46,392 nucleotides of DNA from JAQICJ01 sp041686345 (GTDB lineage Bacteria; Myxococcota_A; Polyangia; HGW-17), in NCBI GenBank assembly GCA_041686345.1, contig JAWLEA010000010.1, positions 1 through 46,392 on the forward strand. The letters are read 5' to 3'. Under the pieces are notes generated by a model. It was not told the DNA's origin and made no database searches. It worked only from the letters and a program-made list of their open reading frames with translations. Shown in pieces: positions 17,790 through 26,713 of this stretch. A program made the position numbers and the translations under genes. Numbering within the stretch: position 1 is the stretch's first letter; each line of letters begins with the position of its first letter.

Positions 17790-18704
17790 TTAAATATCAT
17801 CTGTACATTCATATTCTAAAGTATATGTACCATCGTTAGTAGTATGATTAGGACTAGTACAATATAAATTTTCTTCAGAATTGTTGTTGATACAACCATT
17901 TTCGTTAACTTGTTCTATTACAATATTATAATTGGGGATGCTTTCAAAAACAGGTAAAATGAAAGATTCTTGAAAAGAGCCTTCAGTATCCAAGCATATT
18001 CCGGCATAAGGACCTGAGCAGATTGTTTGTTTGTCGTTGCAGTCTTCCACGGAGGCATGACGGAGATGAGACAAATATTCTTCTTCTTCGTTTTTAAGAT
18101 TTTGGATGCTTGAACAATGGATGGTGTTGACTTTGCAATTTTTGTTGCAATATAAATTTCCATTCTGGTTAGAAAAGGTGAAAAGCTTGTAGTTGGTTTC
18201 GGCTTTGTTTTGCTCATTGAGATTATAGAAAAAAATGCCACAATTGATGCCTTCGCCAAAGGTAAGTGTATATATATCTTCGATATTTTTACCATTTATT
18301 AAATCATATTCACATTCTTCGTTGTAATCTTTGACTCCATTGCCACAGGAGTTCTCCAGTGAGTTCGGGCAAACGGGAGTGGCATAATTATCGCATTCAT
18401 ATTCTTTGCAGAGATCATCACTTGGGTCGGAAGTGCCGTTGTCACAGGGATACATTTTATCATTAGTTTGGTCTTTTGAGACACAAGAGCCGTAATAACC
18501 TGAATAGACAGAGGGGAGGCGGGGTTGTTCATCTTTTGCATCCCATTGGACGTGGTAACCTATGCAGACATTATTGGGTGGGCAATCTGAAGAATAATTG
18601 CAAACATAAGTATTATCGTGAAGATATACTGTGCCAGAAAAGAAATCACAGGACAGGATCAGCATTGATAAACATGCCAAAATAGGAAAAAAATTTATCT
18701 TCAT
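17790..18704 (-). CDS. Cys-rich lipoprotein with one CGNG-type repeat
   Basis: I start at the ATG at 18704, which gives a typical lipoprotein signal (LILSC) with Asp at +2. ATGs further upstream would add a non-signal leader. The 304-residue protein has about 20 cysteines, likely in disulfides. One segment, CGNGVKDYNEECEYD, is the repeat type common in myxobacterial surface proteins and found tenfold in the lipoprotein at 26706-28391. The C-terminal part contains 'CSGPYAGICLD'. No enzyme motif is visible. Asp at +2 would retain the protein in the inner membrane by E. coli rules, which may not hold here. Confidence 0.75.
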   Translation of the reverse strand: MKINFFPILACLSMLILSCDFFSGTVYLHDNTYVCNYSSDCPPNNVCIGYHVQWDAKDEQPRLPSVYSGYYGSCVSKDQTNDKMYPCDNGTSDPSDDLCKEYECDNYATPVCPNSLENSCGNGVKDYNEECEYDLINGKNIEDIYTLTFGEGINCGIFFYNLNEQNKAETNYKLFTFSNQNGNLYCNKNCKVNTIHCSSIQNLKNEEEEYLSHLRHASVEDCNDKQTICSGPYAGICLDTEGSFQESFILPVFESIPNYNIVIEQVNENGCINNNSEENLYCTSPNHTTNDGTYTLEYECTDDI

Positions 18705-18816
18705 TGAAAATTCCATTTTAAAATACATTATTACATGAAATTTAACACATTTACGGGATGAAGCAACCGATATTTTCTGTTTTAATTTCAATATTAATGT
18801 GTAAACTGAATTAACT

Positions 18817-18880
18817 TGTTCCCGTCCCCAAAATGGATGTCATAGTCTGGCGACGGAATTTTACCTCATCAGCTTTGTCT
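18817..18880 (-). repeat. MITE-like element, copy D (right half only)
   Basis: On the minus strand this matches the right half of the element: the GATGAGGTAAAATTCCGTCG segment, the CCAGAC-TATGACATCC segment and the end GGGGACGGGAAC. The left half is absent. It lies between the divergent Cys-rich lipoprotein and EEP-family genes. Confidence 0.75.
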
Positions 18881-18917
18881 TTGTTTTCCTAAATTTTCTA
18901 CTTTGGAGATTGTTTAC

Positions 18918-19997
18918 ATGCTCCTTAAAATTTTAAACTGGTTGCTTGTTTTAATTCTTCTCCTGGTTTCAACCGGGATTCTTTTTGTCTGGTTCATCAC
19001 TTGGCATCCGGCTTCTTCAGAAAAAACCAAGGTTTATAATTCCCCGTCTCTCCCACGTTTGCAAGCTGGCCAGAACATTAAAATAATGAGCTGGAATGTT
19101 CAATATATGGCTGGGAAAAATTATGTATTTTTTTATGATCTTCTGGATGATTCAGGTCCCGATGAAAGACCTTCTTCCGAAGACATTGAACTTACTTTCC
19201 ATAAAGTAGCCAAAACTATTAAAGAGGAAAATCCGGATATAATCATGTTGCAGGAACTCGATGACGGTGCCGGCAGAACTGATCGTGAGAATCAAGTGGC
19301 GCGGTTGCTGGGCTTACTCCCTGATGAATATGGAGCTCATACTTCGGTCTGGTATTGGAAATCTCTGTTTGTGCCCCACAATAAAATAATGTCTGCTGTG
19401 GGCATGAAATTGACAGTGATTTCCAAATATCAACTCAAGTCATCTCGTCGTCATGCTCTGCCTTTGATCCCGGGAAGTTGGCTGACACAACAGTTCAACC
19501 TTAAGCGAGCTCTGCAGGAAGTCCGTTTGCCTGTAGGTGATAAGGATGAGTTGATCCTGATCAATACTCACCTCGATGCTTTTGCCCAGGGTACGGATAC
19601 CATGGAAAAGCAAGTGGATAAGATTTGCAGGTTTTTGGAAAAACTTTCAGAAGCCGGGGAAAAGTGGCTGATTGCCGGTGATTTTAATCTCTTGCCTGAT
19701 AAACAAGCATATAAAAGACTTCCGGACAAACAAAAGGCCTATTTCAAACCGGTTTCTGAATTGAACAGACTCAGTGCAAAATATCCCAGAATTCCTTCCA
19801 AACAAGATGTACAAGGCAAAAACTACCAGAATTGGTTTACCCATTTCCCTAATGATCCTGAGGTAGAATCCCCAGACCGCACCATTGATTATTTTTTCGT
19901 TTCACCTTTGCTTGATATTTTGAACTATCAAGTCAGGCACAAGGATACTTTGGATATCTCCGATCATTTTCCCCTTATAGTTGAATTGAAAATTTGA
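18918..19997 (+). CDS. membrane-anchored endonuclease/exonuclease/phosphatase (EEP) family hydrolase
   Basis: ATG at 18918 is preceded by GGAG at 8-10 bases. A TTG at 18903 overlaps that site and is unlikely. The 359-residue protein begins with one membrane helix (about 1-30). The EEP/DNase I fold follows with SWNVQ (catalytic Asn), LQELDDG (metal Glu), INTHLD (His), AGDFN (Asp/Asn), DRTIDYFF and the final SDHFP (catalytic Asp-His). All active-site residues are present. The family includes nucleases, sphingomyelinases and phosphoinositide phosphatases. An N-terminal anchor suggests an extracytoplasmic substrate such as a phospholipid or nucleic acid. Confidence 0.85.
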   Translation: MLLKILNWLLVLILLLVSTGILFVWFITWHPASSEKTKVYNSPSLPRLQAGQNIKIMSWNVQYMAGKNYVFFYDLLDDSGPDERPSSEDIELTFHKVAKTIKEENPDIIMLQELDDGAGRTDRENQVARLLGLLPDEYGAHTSVWYWKSLFVPHNKIMSAVGMKLTVISKYQLKSSRRHALPLIPGSWLTQQFNLKRALQEVRLPVGDKDELILINTHLDAFAQGTDTMEKQVDKICRFLEKLSEAGEKWLIAGDFNLLPDKQAYKRLPDKQKAYFKPVSELNRLSAKYPRIPSKQDVQGKNYQNWFTHFPNDPEVESPDRTIDYFFVSPLLDILNYQVRHKDTLDISDHFPLIVELKI

Positions 19998-20026
19998 ACC
20001 GTCAAACAGGTACCGATAAACAGGTG

Positions 20027-21262
20027 CTAATGATTTTTTATTGCTTTTATTCTTTTCAGCAGCGGGGGATGGGAATAATTCAGAAAAACATGGAAGGGAT
20101 GGGGGGTGAGATTGCTCAGATTGTTTACTGCCAGTTTTTTCAAGCCTGAGATCAGGTTTTTGGGGTCAGAAATATTTTCAACTGCAAAACTGTCAGCCTG
20201 ATATTCATTTTTACGGGAAAAGTATTTTTCAAAAATAGATAAAAACAGAGAAATGGGGGAATAGAGCATGCCAAAAAAGATGAAACTTGCATAAACCGAG
20301 AGTTGTTCCATGCCAAAGGCGGCAAAAAGCTTCGAATTCATGAGGAAGAGGGAAAGGAGATAGAACATGACTCCAGTGTGCAGTAAGGAAATAAACATGG
20401 ATTTGATAATGTGTTTCTTTTTATAGTGGCCAATTTCATGGGCCAAAACCGCAATGATTTCTGTGGGAGTGTGCTTGTCGATAAGAGTGTCAAAAAGTGC
20501 TATTCGTTTATTTTTGCCAAAACCGGTAAAGAAAGCATTGGATTTGGATGAACGGCGGGAACCGTCGATTACATATACGCCTTTCAGTGGAAAATTAACT
20601 TTGTCTGCAAATTGGTTGATTTTTTCCTTGAGTTTGTCATCTTCCACCGGCTGGAATTTGTAAAAAAGAGGCATAATAAGAGATGGCGCCAGAGCTTGAA
20701 TGATAATTATGAACAATGAAATTGCCGCCCAAGCAAAAAGCCAGCCGAATTCTCCGGCGTTTCCGAAAAAATAGAATAAAGCACTCAAGAGAGGAATTCC
20801 AAGAATCAGGGATAAAAAGATGCTCTTGACCAGATCCAGAATAAAGGTTGTGGGAGTTGTCCGGTTGAAGCCGAATTTTTCTTCAATAACAAAGGTGGAA
20901 TAAATGCTGAAAGGAAGATTGAGTAGAAAATTCCCCACTCCCAGAAGACCAAAAAAAACAAGACCGGTGAGGATGGAATTAAATTCAAAGGAGCGGACGA
21001 AATTGTCCAGCAGATTGAATCCTCCTGAAAACCAGAATGCAAGCAGGATAAGAAAATTAAATTGTGATTTGATTACACCGAATTTTGTAGTAGTTTTAAG
21101 GTAGTTTTGTGATTTTGCATATTTTGTTTCATCATAATAGCCTGAAAATTCTGCCGGCAATTTCGGGGTCAGATTTTTCAGATTCAACCCTGCTGAAATT
21201 AATTCAAGAATCTGGCTGAGCAGTAATGTTCCTAAAATAATCCAGAAATATATATTAAACAT
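20027..21262 (-). CDS. M48-family (Ste24/CAAX-protease-like) zinc metallopeptidase
   Basis: This 411-residue integral membrane protease has several N-terminal membrane helices, the zinc motif HEIGH at 275-279 and the third ligand Glu at 353 in KNEYQAD. Length, the early 'LPAEFSGYYDETKYAKSQNY' region and the helix layout match Ste24/CAAX prenyl protease 1 rather than HtpX, which is nearer 290 residues. Bacterial members act in membrane protein quality control. Prenyl substrates are not expected. The gene diverges from the GH18 gene across 26 bases. Confidence 0.9.
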   Translation of the reverse strand: MFNIYFWIILGTLLLSQILELISAGLNLKNLTPKLPAEFSGYYDETKYAKSQNYLKTTTKFGVIKSQFNFLILLAFWFSGGFNLLDNFVRSFEFNSILTGLVFFGLLGVGNFLLNLPFSIYSTFVIEEKFGFNRTTPTTFILDLVKSIFLSLILGIPLLSALFYFFGNAGEFGWLFAWAAISLFIIIIQALAPSLIMPLFYKFQPVEDDKLKEKINQFADKVNFPLKGVYVIDGSRRSSKSNAFFTGFGKNKRIALFDTLIDKHTPTEIIAVLAHEIGHYKKKHIIKSMFISLLHTGVMFYLLSLFLMNSKLFAAFGMEQLSVYASFIFFGMLYSPISLFLSIFEKYFSRKNEYQADSFAVENISDPKNLISGLKKLAVNNLSNLTPHPFHVFLNYSHPPLLKRIKAIKNH

Positions 21263-21288
21263 CGGTTCACTTCCTTTGAGGTATAATC

Positions 21289-23265
21289 ATGAAGTATTTC
21301 ATTCAAATATTAGTTGCTTTTTTTTGTGTTTCCAGAGCGCAAGCTGCAGTAATTAATGATTTTAAACATGAAAACCAAATAGAACAGCCTTTTTCAGTTC
21401 ACCAGAATGCTCTTGCCAGGCATAAAAACGACGGGTTGCCTGTTTTTAGAGATTATGGCAATCCGCCCAACAATCCCCAGAAAGCATTTAACACCATAGT
21501 TTATGGATATCTGCCTTATTGGATAAGTGATCTTTCTCAGATTCGCTGGTCTGATCTTTCACATCTTGCCTATTTTTCAGTTGAAATCAACTCATCCGGG
21601 CAAATTTTGGATACTCATGGCTGGCCTGACAGTCAACTTGTTCAGACCGCCCATAACAACGGGGTTATGGTAGAACTGGTTTTTACACTTTTTTCTTCAA
21701 GTGCAATTGATACCTTACTGGCAAGTTCTTCATCTCGCAATACCTTAATTGGAAATATGGTGGATCTGATGGAATCGGGATCTGCTGACGGAATCAATCT
21801 GGATTTTGAATTTGTCCCGGCTTCGGCTCGTGATAATTTTACCGCTTTTCTGATCGAATTGAGAAATGAACTCAATTCCAGGGGACACCTGAATGCCACT
21901 ATTTCTTTTGCCGGACCCACCGGTGTTTCTGACGGCATCGATTTTCCAGCCGTTTTTGATATTTTAGATTACTATTTTATCATGGCCTATGGATATCACT
22001 GGTCGGGTTCTTCTTATGCCGGACCTCCTGGTAAATACAGGGTATCAAGTGACTGGCAAAATGCCGGCTCCCTTTCTTTGCTCAGGACTTTGGCCAGAAT
22101 TTCCAGAGCGGCAGGTGAAGATCACCGAGCTAAAATGATTGCTGGTCTCCCCCTTTATGGCAGGGAATGGACCACGAATTCTTCCAGTTGGCCCGCATCA
22201 GCCATATCCCACATTGGTTCGGTTACTTACAGTGCCGCCCGTCAACTTATGGCCGAAGGTAAAACCCGGTATTGGGATGATGGGATCTGTTCTCCGGTGA
22301 TTATCTGGAATGACGGGAGCAATTACCATCAGGCCTGGTATGAAGATGCACAAAGCCTTGATTGCAAATATCAATTGATTAAACAGCAGAAAATCGGCGG
22401 AGTTGGATTCTGGGCTCTTGGTTATGATAATGGCTATGACGATCTCTGGGACAAATTGGAAGAGCATTTTACTACTGCCGAACCACCGGTTGAAGGCAGT
22501 GTGGATCAGCCCATTCCCATTACTTATTTTCCCTTTACCGACAGCAATGATACCAGCATTTCAGGGACCCGCTACTTTAATTACTATTCCTGCAACTCAG
22601 ATCTGGCCGAATACGGGCGAGAGTTTGTTTATCAACTTGATATTTGTACCACAGGCTCCTTGACCGCTTCAGTCAATGATGATGCAGGCGTCGATCCTGA
22701 TCTGCATCTGCTTTCGAGTCTTTCCGAGGCTGCCTGTATCGACAGAGCTCATATCGATCTTCAAACTGTGCTTGAACCCGGTCGTTATTATCTGGTGGTT
22801 GACACCTATGTTGACGAACCTTTAGAACTGGAAGGGGTTTATAATCTTGAAGCAGATTTTTTACCTGATAATCCCCAGGATCTCTGTCCCGAAGATACTC
22901 ATTGTGAGGCCGGCAGTTGTGTTTGTGATAACGGTCTTGAATATTGTGCCGACCAATGTGTTGATACCGATACCAATCCTGATCACTGCGGTGAATGTAA
23001 CAATGAGTGTACAGGCAATTGTATTGAGGGGGTTTGTGAACAGGAAAATTCTGACGCTGGAGTTGATGCAGATGATTCAAATATTGATGATAGTGATGCC
23101 GAAACCTCTGATGGAGAAGAAGAAGTTTGTGAAGAGTGCAAGACCTCTTATGAATGTGCCTGCAGACATCCAGCTTTTGCAGGTAGAATTAATTTGCCGC
23201 TGATTTTTCTGGTTTTTCTGGGGATAGTTAGTTGCCATCCCAAAAGTGGGGTTTTTGACTGGTGA
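21289..23265 (+). CDS. secreted GH18 glycoside hydrolase with PPC-like and Cys-rich C-terminal regions
   Basis: This 658-residue protein has a signal peptide (about 1-19). The GH18 catalytic barrel (about 70-390) includes DGINLDFE at 167-174, giving catalytic E174 with D172, MAYGYHW, and a barrel-closing GFWALGYDN. The likely substrate is chitin or a peptidoglycan-type glycan. Residues ~405-525 look like a PPC-type beta sandwich. A Cys-rich segment and an acidic DAGVDADD linker follow. The end has C-x-C, an Arg and a hydrophobic helix, like a MYXO-CTERM-type tag, but then runs into a repeat copy at about 23230. That copy supplies the last ~11 residues and the stop. Confidence 0.88.
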   Translation: MKYFIQILVAFFCVSRAQAAVINDFKHENQIEQPFSVHQNALARHKNDGLPVFRDYGNPPNNPQKAFNTIVYGYLPYWISDLSQIRWSDLSHLAYFSVEINSSGQILDTHGWPDSQLVQTAHNNGVMVELVFTLFSSSAIDTLLASSSSRNTLIGNMVDLMESGSADGINLDFEFVPASARDNFTAFLIELRNELNSRGHLNATISFAGPTGVSDGIDFPAVFDILDYYFIMAYGYHWSGSSYAGPPGKYRVSSDWQNAGSLSLLRTLARISRAAGEDHRAKMIAGLPLYGREWTTNSSSWPASAISHIGSVTYSAARQLMAEGKTRYWDDGICSPVIIWNDGSNYHQAWYEDAQSLDCKYQLIKQQKIGGVGFWALGYDNGYDDLWDKLEEHFTTAEPPVEGSVDQPIPITYFPFTDSNDTSISGTRYFNYYSCNSDLAEYGREFVYQLDICTTGSLTASVNDDAGVDPDLHLLSSLSEAACIDRAHIDLQTVLEPGRYYLVVDTYVDEPLELEGVYNLEADFLPDNPQDLCPEDTHCEAGSCVCDNGLEYCADQCVDTDTNPDHCGECNNECTGNCIEGVCEQENSDAGVDADDSNIDDSDAETSDGEEEVCEECKTSYECACRHPAFAGRINLPLIFLVFLGIVSCHPKSGVFDW

Positions 23266-23324
23266 AGAAATTGGATTGAGATGCGCGGAATAACTTCGCA
23301 GACATAGTTGCCATCCCAGAATAC
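23230..23324 (+). repeat. MITE-like element, copy E (left part plus a second left end)
   Basis: The left end (AGTTGCCATCCC) and the first half match other copies up to GCAGACATAGTTGCCA. At that point, instead of the usual continuation, a second left terminal sequence (CATCCCAGAATA) begins. It overlaps the 3' end of the GH18 gene. Confidence 0.75.
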
Positions 23325-23348
23325 GCGAATAACCGGTTTATTTCTTGA

Positions 23349-23789
23349 CTATAATTTTTTAATCATGGTTTTATGGGGAATTCCGGCTTCGTAAAAGATA
23401 TCGCTTTCAACAGTAAAACCTGCCTTTTCATAAAAGGGGATGGCATGAGTCTGGGAGTGCAGGATAGCTTCGTTGTAATTGTTGTTATCAAGATGTTGCA
23501 AAATTGCTGCCAGCAATTTTTTTCCTGCACCTTGACCACGATAGTCTTTTAATATTGCCATTCTTTCTATCTTGCCTTCTTGTGAAACTCTGGCTGTTCC
23601 CAGAGGCATATTCTTTTCATTTTCGGTATCCAAAACCAGGAAATGGGTGTAGTCAGAGCCGGAATCCTTGCCGTCAAGTTCTTCATTTTCGGGACAGTTC
23701 TGGCCAATTATAAATACTTCCCGGCGGATAGAACTTAAAAGTTTGCTGTATTGACTCCATTTGACAATTTGTACTTTAAATCTGCTCAT
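23349..23789 (-). CDS. GNAT-family N-acetyltransferase
   Basis: The protein is 146 residues and cytoplasmic. The acetyl-CoA motif A is RGQGAGKKLL (about 84-93), preceded by IERMAILKDY. The end 'IPFYEKAGFTVESDIFYEAGIPHKTMIK' and the start 'RREVFIIGQNCPENEELDGKD' match the YjcF/ElaA-like subgroup. Acceptor substrate unknown. The ATG is preceded by a purine-rich AAGGA. It is probably transcribed alone. Confidence 0.88.
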   Translation of the reverse strand: MSRFKVQIVKWSQYSKLLSSIRREVFIIGQNCPENEELDGKDSGSDYTHFLVLDTENEKNMPLGTARVSQEGKIERMAILKDYRGQGAGKKLLAAILQHLDNNNYNEAILHSQTHAIPFYEKAGFTVESDIFYEAGIPHKTMIKKL

Positions 23790-23847
23790 GGAAAATCCTT
23801 GGAGGCAGGAGATTAATGAAAATCTGGGAAATAAAAATGAAGCCGAG

Positions 23848-24672
23848 TTAGAGCATTTTCATTGAACCCTTATAATGGGATATATCAACAGTAAAAATCA
23901 TGGCTCCCTGTTTTTCATTGAGATCTCCGGTAATCTTTTCGATTCCAGCTGTAATGGTCTGCAGTTTACTTTCGGGAATGGTGGCAATGATAGTTTTGGA
24001 GTGGTTTTTTTTTTCTGACATAAAATTGAGAAAACCTGCAAAGAGGGGAATGGCTGATACATATTGTCCCATTCCGGTAGATTCCAGGATAGTTGCTCCT
24101 TCGATATCTTCCTGAATAAAAAATTCCAGAATATCGTAGATGAGATCATCAATATAGAGAACAAGAAAGAGAAGTTTTAGTTTTTCTTTCTTGTCTCCTT
24201 TGTTCTCCATGAAGCGGGTTTCTTTGAGAAATGTCTCGTAAAGAGCTTCTGATGAACTGGACTTAATCAGACTGTTAAAAAGTTTTTTTGAGGAGATTGT
24301 TCTGGAGATTTCCGCCAGAATTTTAAGATATTCTTCAGGTTGATCAGCCGGCCCGAAAACAACAAAAAATAATTTAACCTTCTTCTTGTCGGATGCTTCA
24401 AATTTTACTCCTCCGGGAACGGTTATGATGAAAAAAAGAAATTGCTCGAGTTCTTTGAGTCTGGCATGAGGCAGGGCAATTCCGTTGCCAAAACCGGTTG
24501 AACCTTGTTTTTCCCTTTCATTGAGTTGATTGAAAATAAAATCTTCAGACAAATCTGAGAGGATTTCGCTTTTTTTAGCCTGAACTGAGATCTTTTTAAG
24601 AGCTTCAGTTTTAGTTTTAATTGAGAGTTTGGTTTGACAGCAATTTTTATCCAGAATTTTATATAGTTGCAT
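23848..24672 (-). CDS. PTS EIIA-type domain fused to a PII-like C-terminal domain
   Basis: This 274-residue cytoplasmic protein has an N-terminal EIIA(Fru/Ntr)-type domain (about 1-150) with phospho-acceptor H69 in GIALPHARL. The C-terminal ~110 residues, starting 'KLKLLFLVLYIDD', have an alternating beta-alpha-beta pattern with GATILESTGMGQY at about 193-205, which resembles PII/GlnB-like signalling domains. The PII part is inferred from pattern only. Its ATG overlaps the antiporter stop by one base (TAATG), with GGAGGA upstream, so translation is coupled. This suggests the protein senses PTS phosphorylation and perhaps a small ligand to control the antiporter. Confidence 0.78.
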   Translation of the reverse strand: MQLYKILDKNCCQTKLSIKTKTEALKKISVQAKKSEILSDLSEDFIFNQLNEREKQGSTGFGNGIALPHARLKELEQFLFFIITVPGGVKFEASDKKKVKLFFVVFGPADQPEEYLKILAEISRTISSKKLFNSLIKSSSSEALYETFLKETRFMENKGDKKEKLKLLFLVLYIDDLIYDILEFFIQEDIEGATILESTGMGQYVSAIPLFAGFLNFMSEKKNHSKTIIATIPESKLQTITAGIEKITGDLNEKQGAMIFTVDISHYKGSMKML

Positions 24673-25925
24673 TATTCCTCCAGATTACATCCTTTGATGA
24701 TTCCAAATTTGGAGACTGGTGGTCCCACCAGTTCGTTGATAAAAACAGAAAAGAGGACTATATTAACCATATTTGACAGGATTGCCTGCTGAGTAGCCGG
24801 CAAAGCCTGAGAAATAGGGGAAGTCTGAATCAATAGAACCAAACCCAAAGCTACTCCTGCCTGGGGCATCATACACAGACCCAGATATTTGGAAATCCGA
24901 GGTTCCGTTTTAACCAGGCGACCTGCCAGATAAATCCCTCCATATTTGCCGATTATTCTTGCAATTACATAAACAATCCCGGTAAGCAGAATACTTGTTT
25001 GAAAAATTATTTCCGGTTTGAGTTCGGTACCAGCAATAATAAAGAAAAGTGCAAAAATTGGAGGAGAGAGCCTTTCCAGAGAATGAAAAACCCGGTGATT
25101 TTTGGAGGAGAGATTGATAAGGATTGTTCCTGCGGCCATATTGGTGAGCAGAGGGGATAACTTGAAGATAGTGGCCAAGGCTGTGGTCAAAATGAGAATG
25201 CCGAAGGTGATAACCAGAACTTCGTTTTTGCTGCGTTGTTTCTTGACCGAATAGTGGATAAAAATAGCGCTGACTAATCCCAAGGCGATAGATAAAACCA
25301 CGTCAAGGAGAGTATGGATTATACTCATCAGAGGGCCGGCTTCAACAGAAGTAACCCCCAGCAGAATTGCCGAAACAGCAAAAACAATACCGTATAGAAT
25401 AACAGCACCGGCATCATCCAGGGCAACAATGCCGTAGAGATAATCAATAAATTTCCCTTTGATTCGCAGTGATTGAACGATGGCAACTGTGGCTGCAGGA
25501 GCGGTGGCAGTGGAAATTGCTCCCATAAGCAGAGCAAAGGGCAGTTTCATGCCAAGGAGCAAAAGGGCAAAGGTCACCAGCACAAAAGAAAAAAACAGTT
25601 GGGAAATGGTCATGATGATGACCGCTTTGCCCATGCGTTTGAGTTTTGCAAGAAAGAACTCACCCCCGATGGTCATGGCTATGATGCTGAGAGCCAACTC
25701 GGTAACCAGTTGCAGGGAGTGCTCCATTTTAACGGAAACAACCCCGGTTACACTGCTGCCGAGCAACAGTCCCGCCAGAATATAACCGCTGATATTAGGG
25801 AGTTTGAATTTTTCGGCAATTTTACCCAGAAAAAAACCGAATACCAAGAGCAAACCAATAACCAGAAGGGGACTGGTGATAAGAAAGTTCTTATAGGTGA
25901 TTATTTCCTGCAGCAGATTATCCAT
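24672..25925 (-). CDS. CPA2-family (Kef-like) cation:proton antiporter
   Basis: From the ATG at 25925 (GGAGGA 9 bases upstream) the protein has 417 residues and about 12-13 membrane helices. A longer start at 25973 is less likely. Conserved CPA2 features include 'ANISGYILAGLLLG'-type helix 2, 'ATAPAATVAIVQ', and 'YGIVALDDAGAVI', where the adjacent Asp pair is typical of electrogenic Na+/H+ or K+/H+ antiporters. No RCK/TrkA domain is attached. Regulation is probably by the coupled EIIA/PII-like gene downstream. The ion specificity cannot be told. Confidence 0.9.
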   Translation of the reverse strand: MDNLLQEIITYKNFLITSPLLVIGLLLVFGFFLGKIAEKFKLPNISGYILAGLLLGSSVTGVVSVKMEHSLQLVTELALSIIAMTIGGEFFLAKLKRMGKAVIIMTISQLFFSFVLVTFALLLLGMKLPFALLMGAISTATAPAATVAIVQSLRIKGKFIDYLYGIVALDDAGAVILYGIVFAVSAILLGVTSVEAGPLMSIIHTLLDVVLSIALGLVSAIFIHYSVKKQRSKNEVLVITFGILILTTALATIFKLSPLLTNMAAGTILINLSSKNHRVFHSLERLSPPIFALFFIIAGTELKPEIIFQTSILLTGIVYVIARIIGKYGGIYLAGRLVKTEPRISKYLGLCMMPQAGVALGLVLLIQTSPISQALPATQQAILSNMVNIVLFSVFINELVGPPVSKFGIIKGCNLEE

Positions 25926-26122
25926 CTGAATATTTCCTCCAGAGGGGTGAAAGTTGGCGCCTGGTTCAAACAAACAGTAAGACTATACCTCTTTGGGGTA
26001 ATTGAAAAGGAAAAAACAAAAACAAGAAGAGGTGTTATTGGGCACTGAGGGGAAAGCTTTTAAGGTGGTTTGGGAGGTGGATAACCCCTAGGTGAAAAGA
26101 AGGAGGAGGAAAAGAGAAGGGG

Positions 26123-26707
26123 CTAGCAGCCGGTGGAACCGGTGGCGGCAAAACAGATGGCCAGGTTATTACTTATGGAATCTGTGGTTTCACATTCATT
26201 CCAAGTATAACCATTGCCACTGTCATCGAGGATTCCGGTGGTGGAGTTGTTGCCTGTTTCATCGCCGGTATCGAGAATTTGAATGAGAATGGAGCCGTTT
26301 TCAAAAAGAACAGCCTGGAAGGTACCAGCCAAAATTACGTTACTATAATTATAATGGTGATAGTTGTCATATTGGATTATCTGGCATTGGCCTCCGGAAG
26401 AGCCTACCGGACAACTGGCATAGTAGCGGTGATAAACAGAATCAGAGTCATCGCCATCCAAATCATCCCAGAGCAGGGCAATCAGATTGTCTACCGATGA
26501 GTAAGAAGTGATGGGACAGGCATTGTTTGAAGAGGAGGAACCTGAACCAAAGGAGATATAACCGTCAGAACTGATGTAAAATTGGCTGAAGGTGGTGGCA
26601 AAGAATTTGAAATCGAAGCCGATGGCAAAGGGACCATGGGAAGTATAATCCCCGGGATTTGTTTCCAGAGCTGACGCATCAGTGCTGAGATCAATCCAGT
26701 TGAAGCT
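26123..26707 (-). CDS. downstream domain of the 10-repeat lipoprotein, in the +1 frame
   Basis: This 194-residue segment has no start codon of its own next to it. It continues the upstream lipoprotein in the +1 frame. Its composition is clearly coding: 'PFAIGFDFKFFATTF', 'YISSDGYISFGSG', 'LIALLWDDLDGDDSDSVYHRYY' and 'FQAVLFENGSILIQ' follow the layout of nidogen-like extracellular domains common in myxobacterial surface proteins. It ends ATGSTGC. Joined to the upstream part, the sequence reads SIDETF-SFNWIDLSTD without a break in sense. The same frame stays open further upstream, but that portion is a hydrophobic, low-complexity shadow of the Cys repeats. Confidence 0.7.
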   Translation of the reverse strand, partial: SFNWIDLSTDASALETNPGDYTSHGPFAIGFDFKFFATTFSQFYISSDGYISFGSGSSSSNNACPITSYSSVDNLIALLWDDLDGDDSDSVYHRYYASCPVGSSGGQCQIIQYDNYHHYNYSNVILAGTFQAVLFENGSILIQILDTGDETGNNSTTGILDDSGNGYTWNECETTDSISNNLAICFAATGSTGC

Positions 26708-26713
26708 AAAAAG
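26706..26713 (-). other. candidate +1 frameshift site (ACT TTT TAG C)
   Basis: On the minus strand the zero frame reaches TTT then TAG, followed by C. A tRNA-Phe on TTT can slip one base forward onto TTT, leaving AGC as the next codon. The five T residues also make a one-base insertion (real or sequencing error) plausible. No Shine-Dalgarno-like stimulator is seen close upstream, unlike prfB. Confidence 0.55.

Noticed and set aside
25473..26048. 191-codon plus-strand ORF over the antiporter gene
   Set aside because: It is antisense to membrane helices and gives a Gln/His/Lys-rich translation with no motif. The antiporter frame is clearly real.
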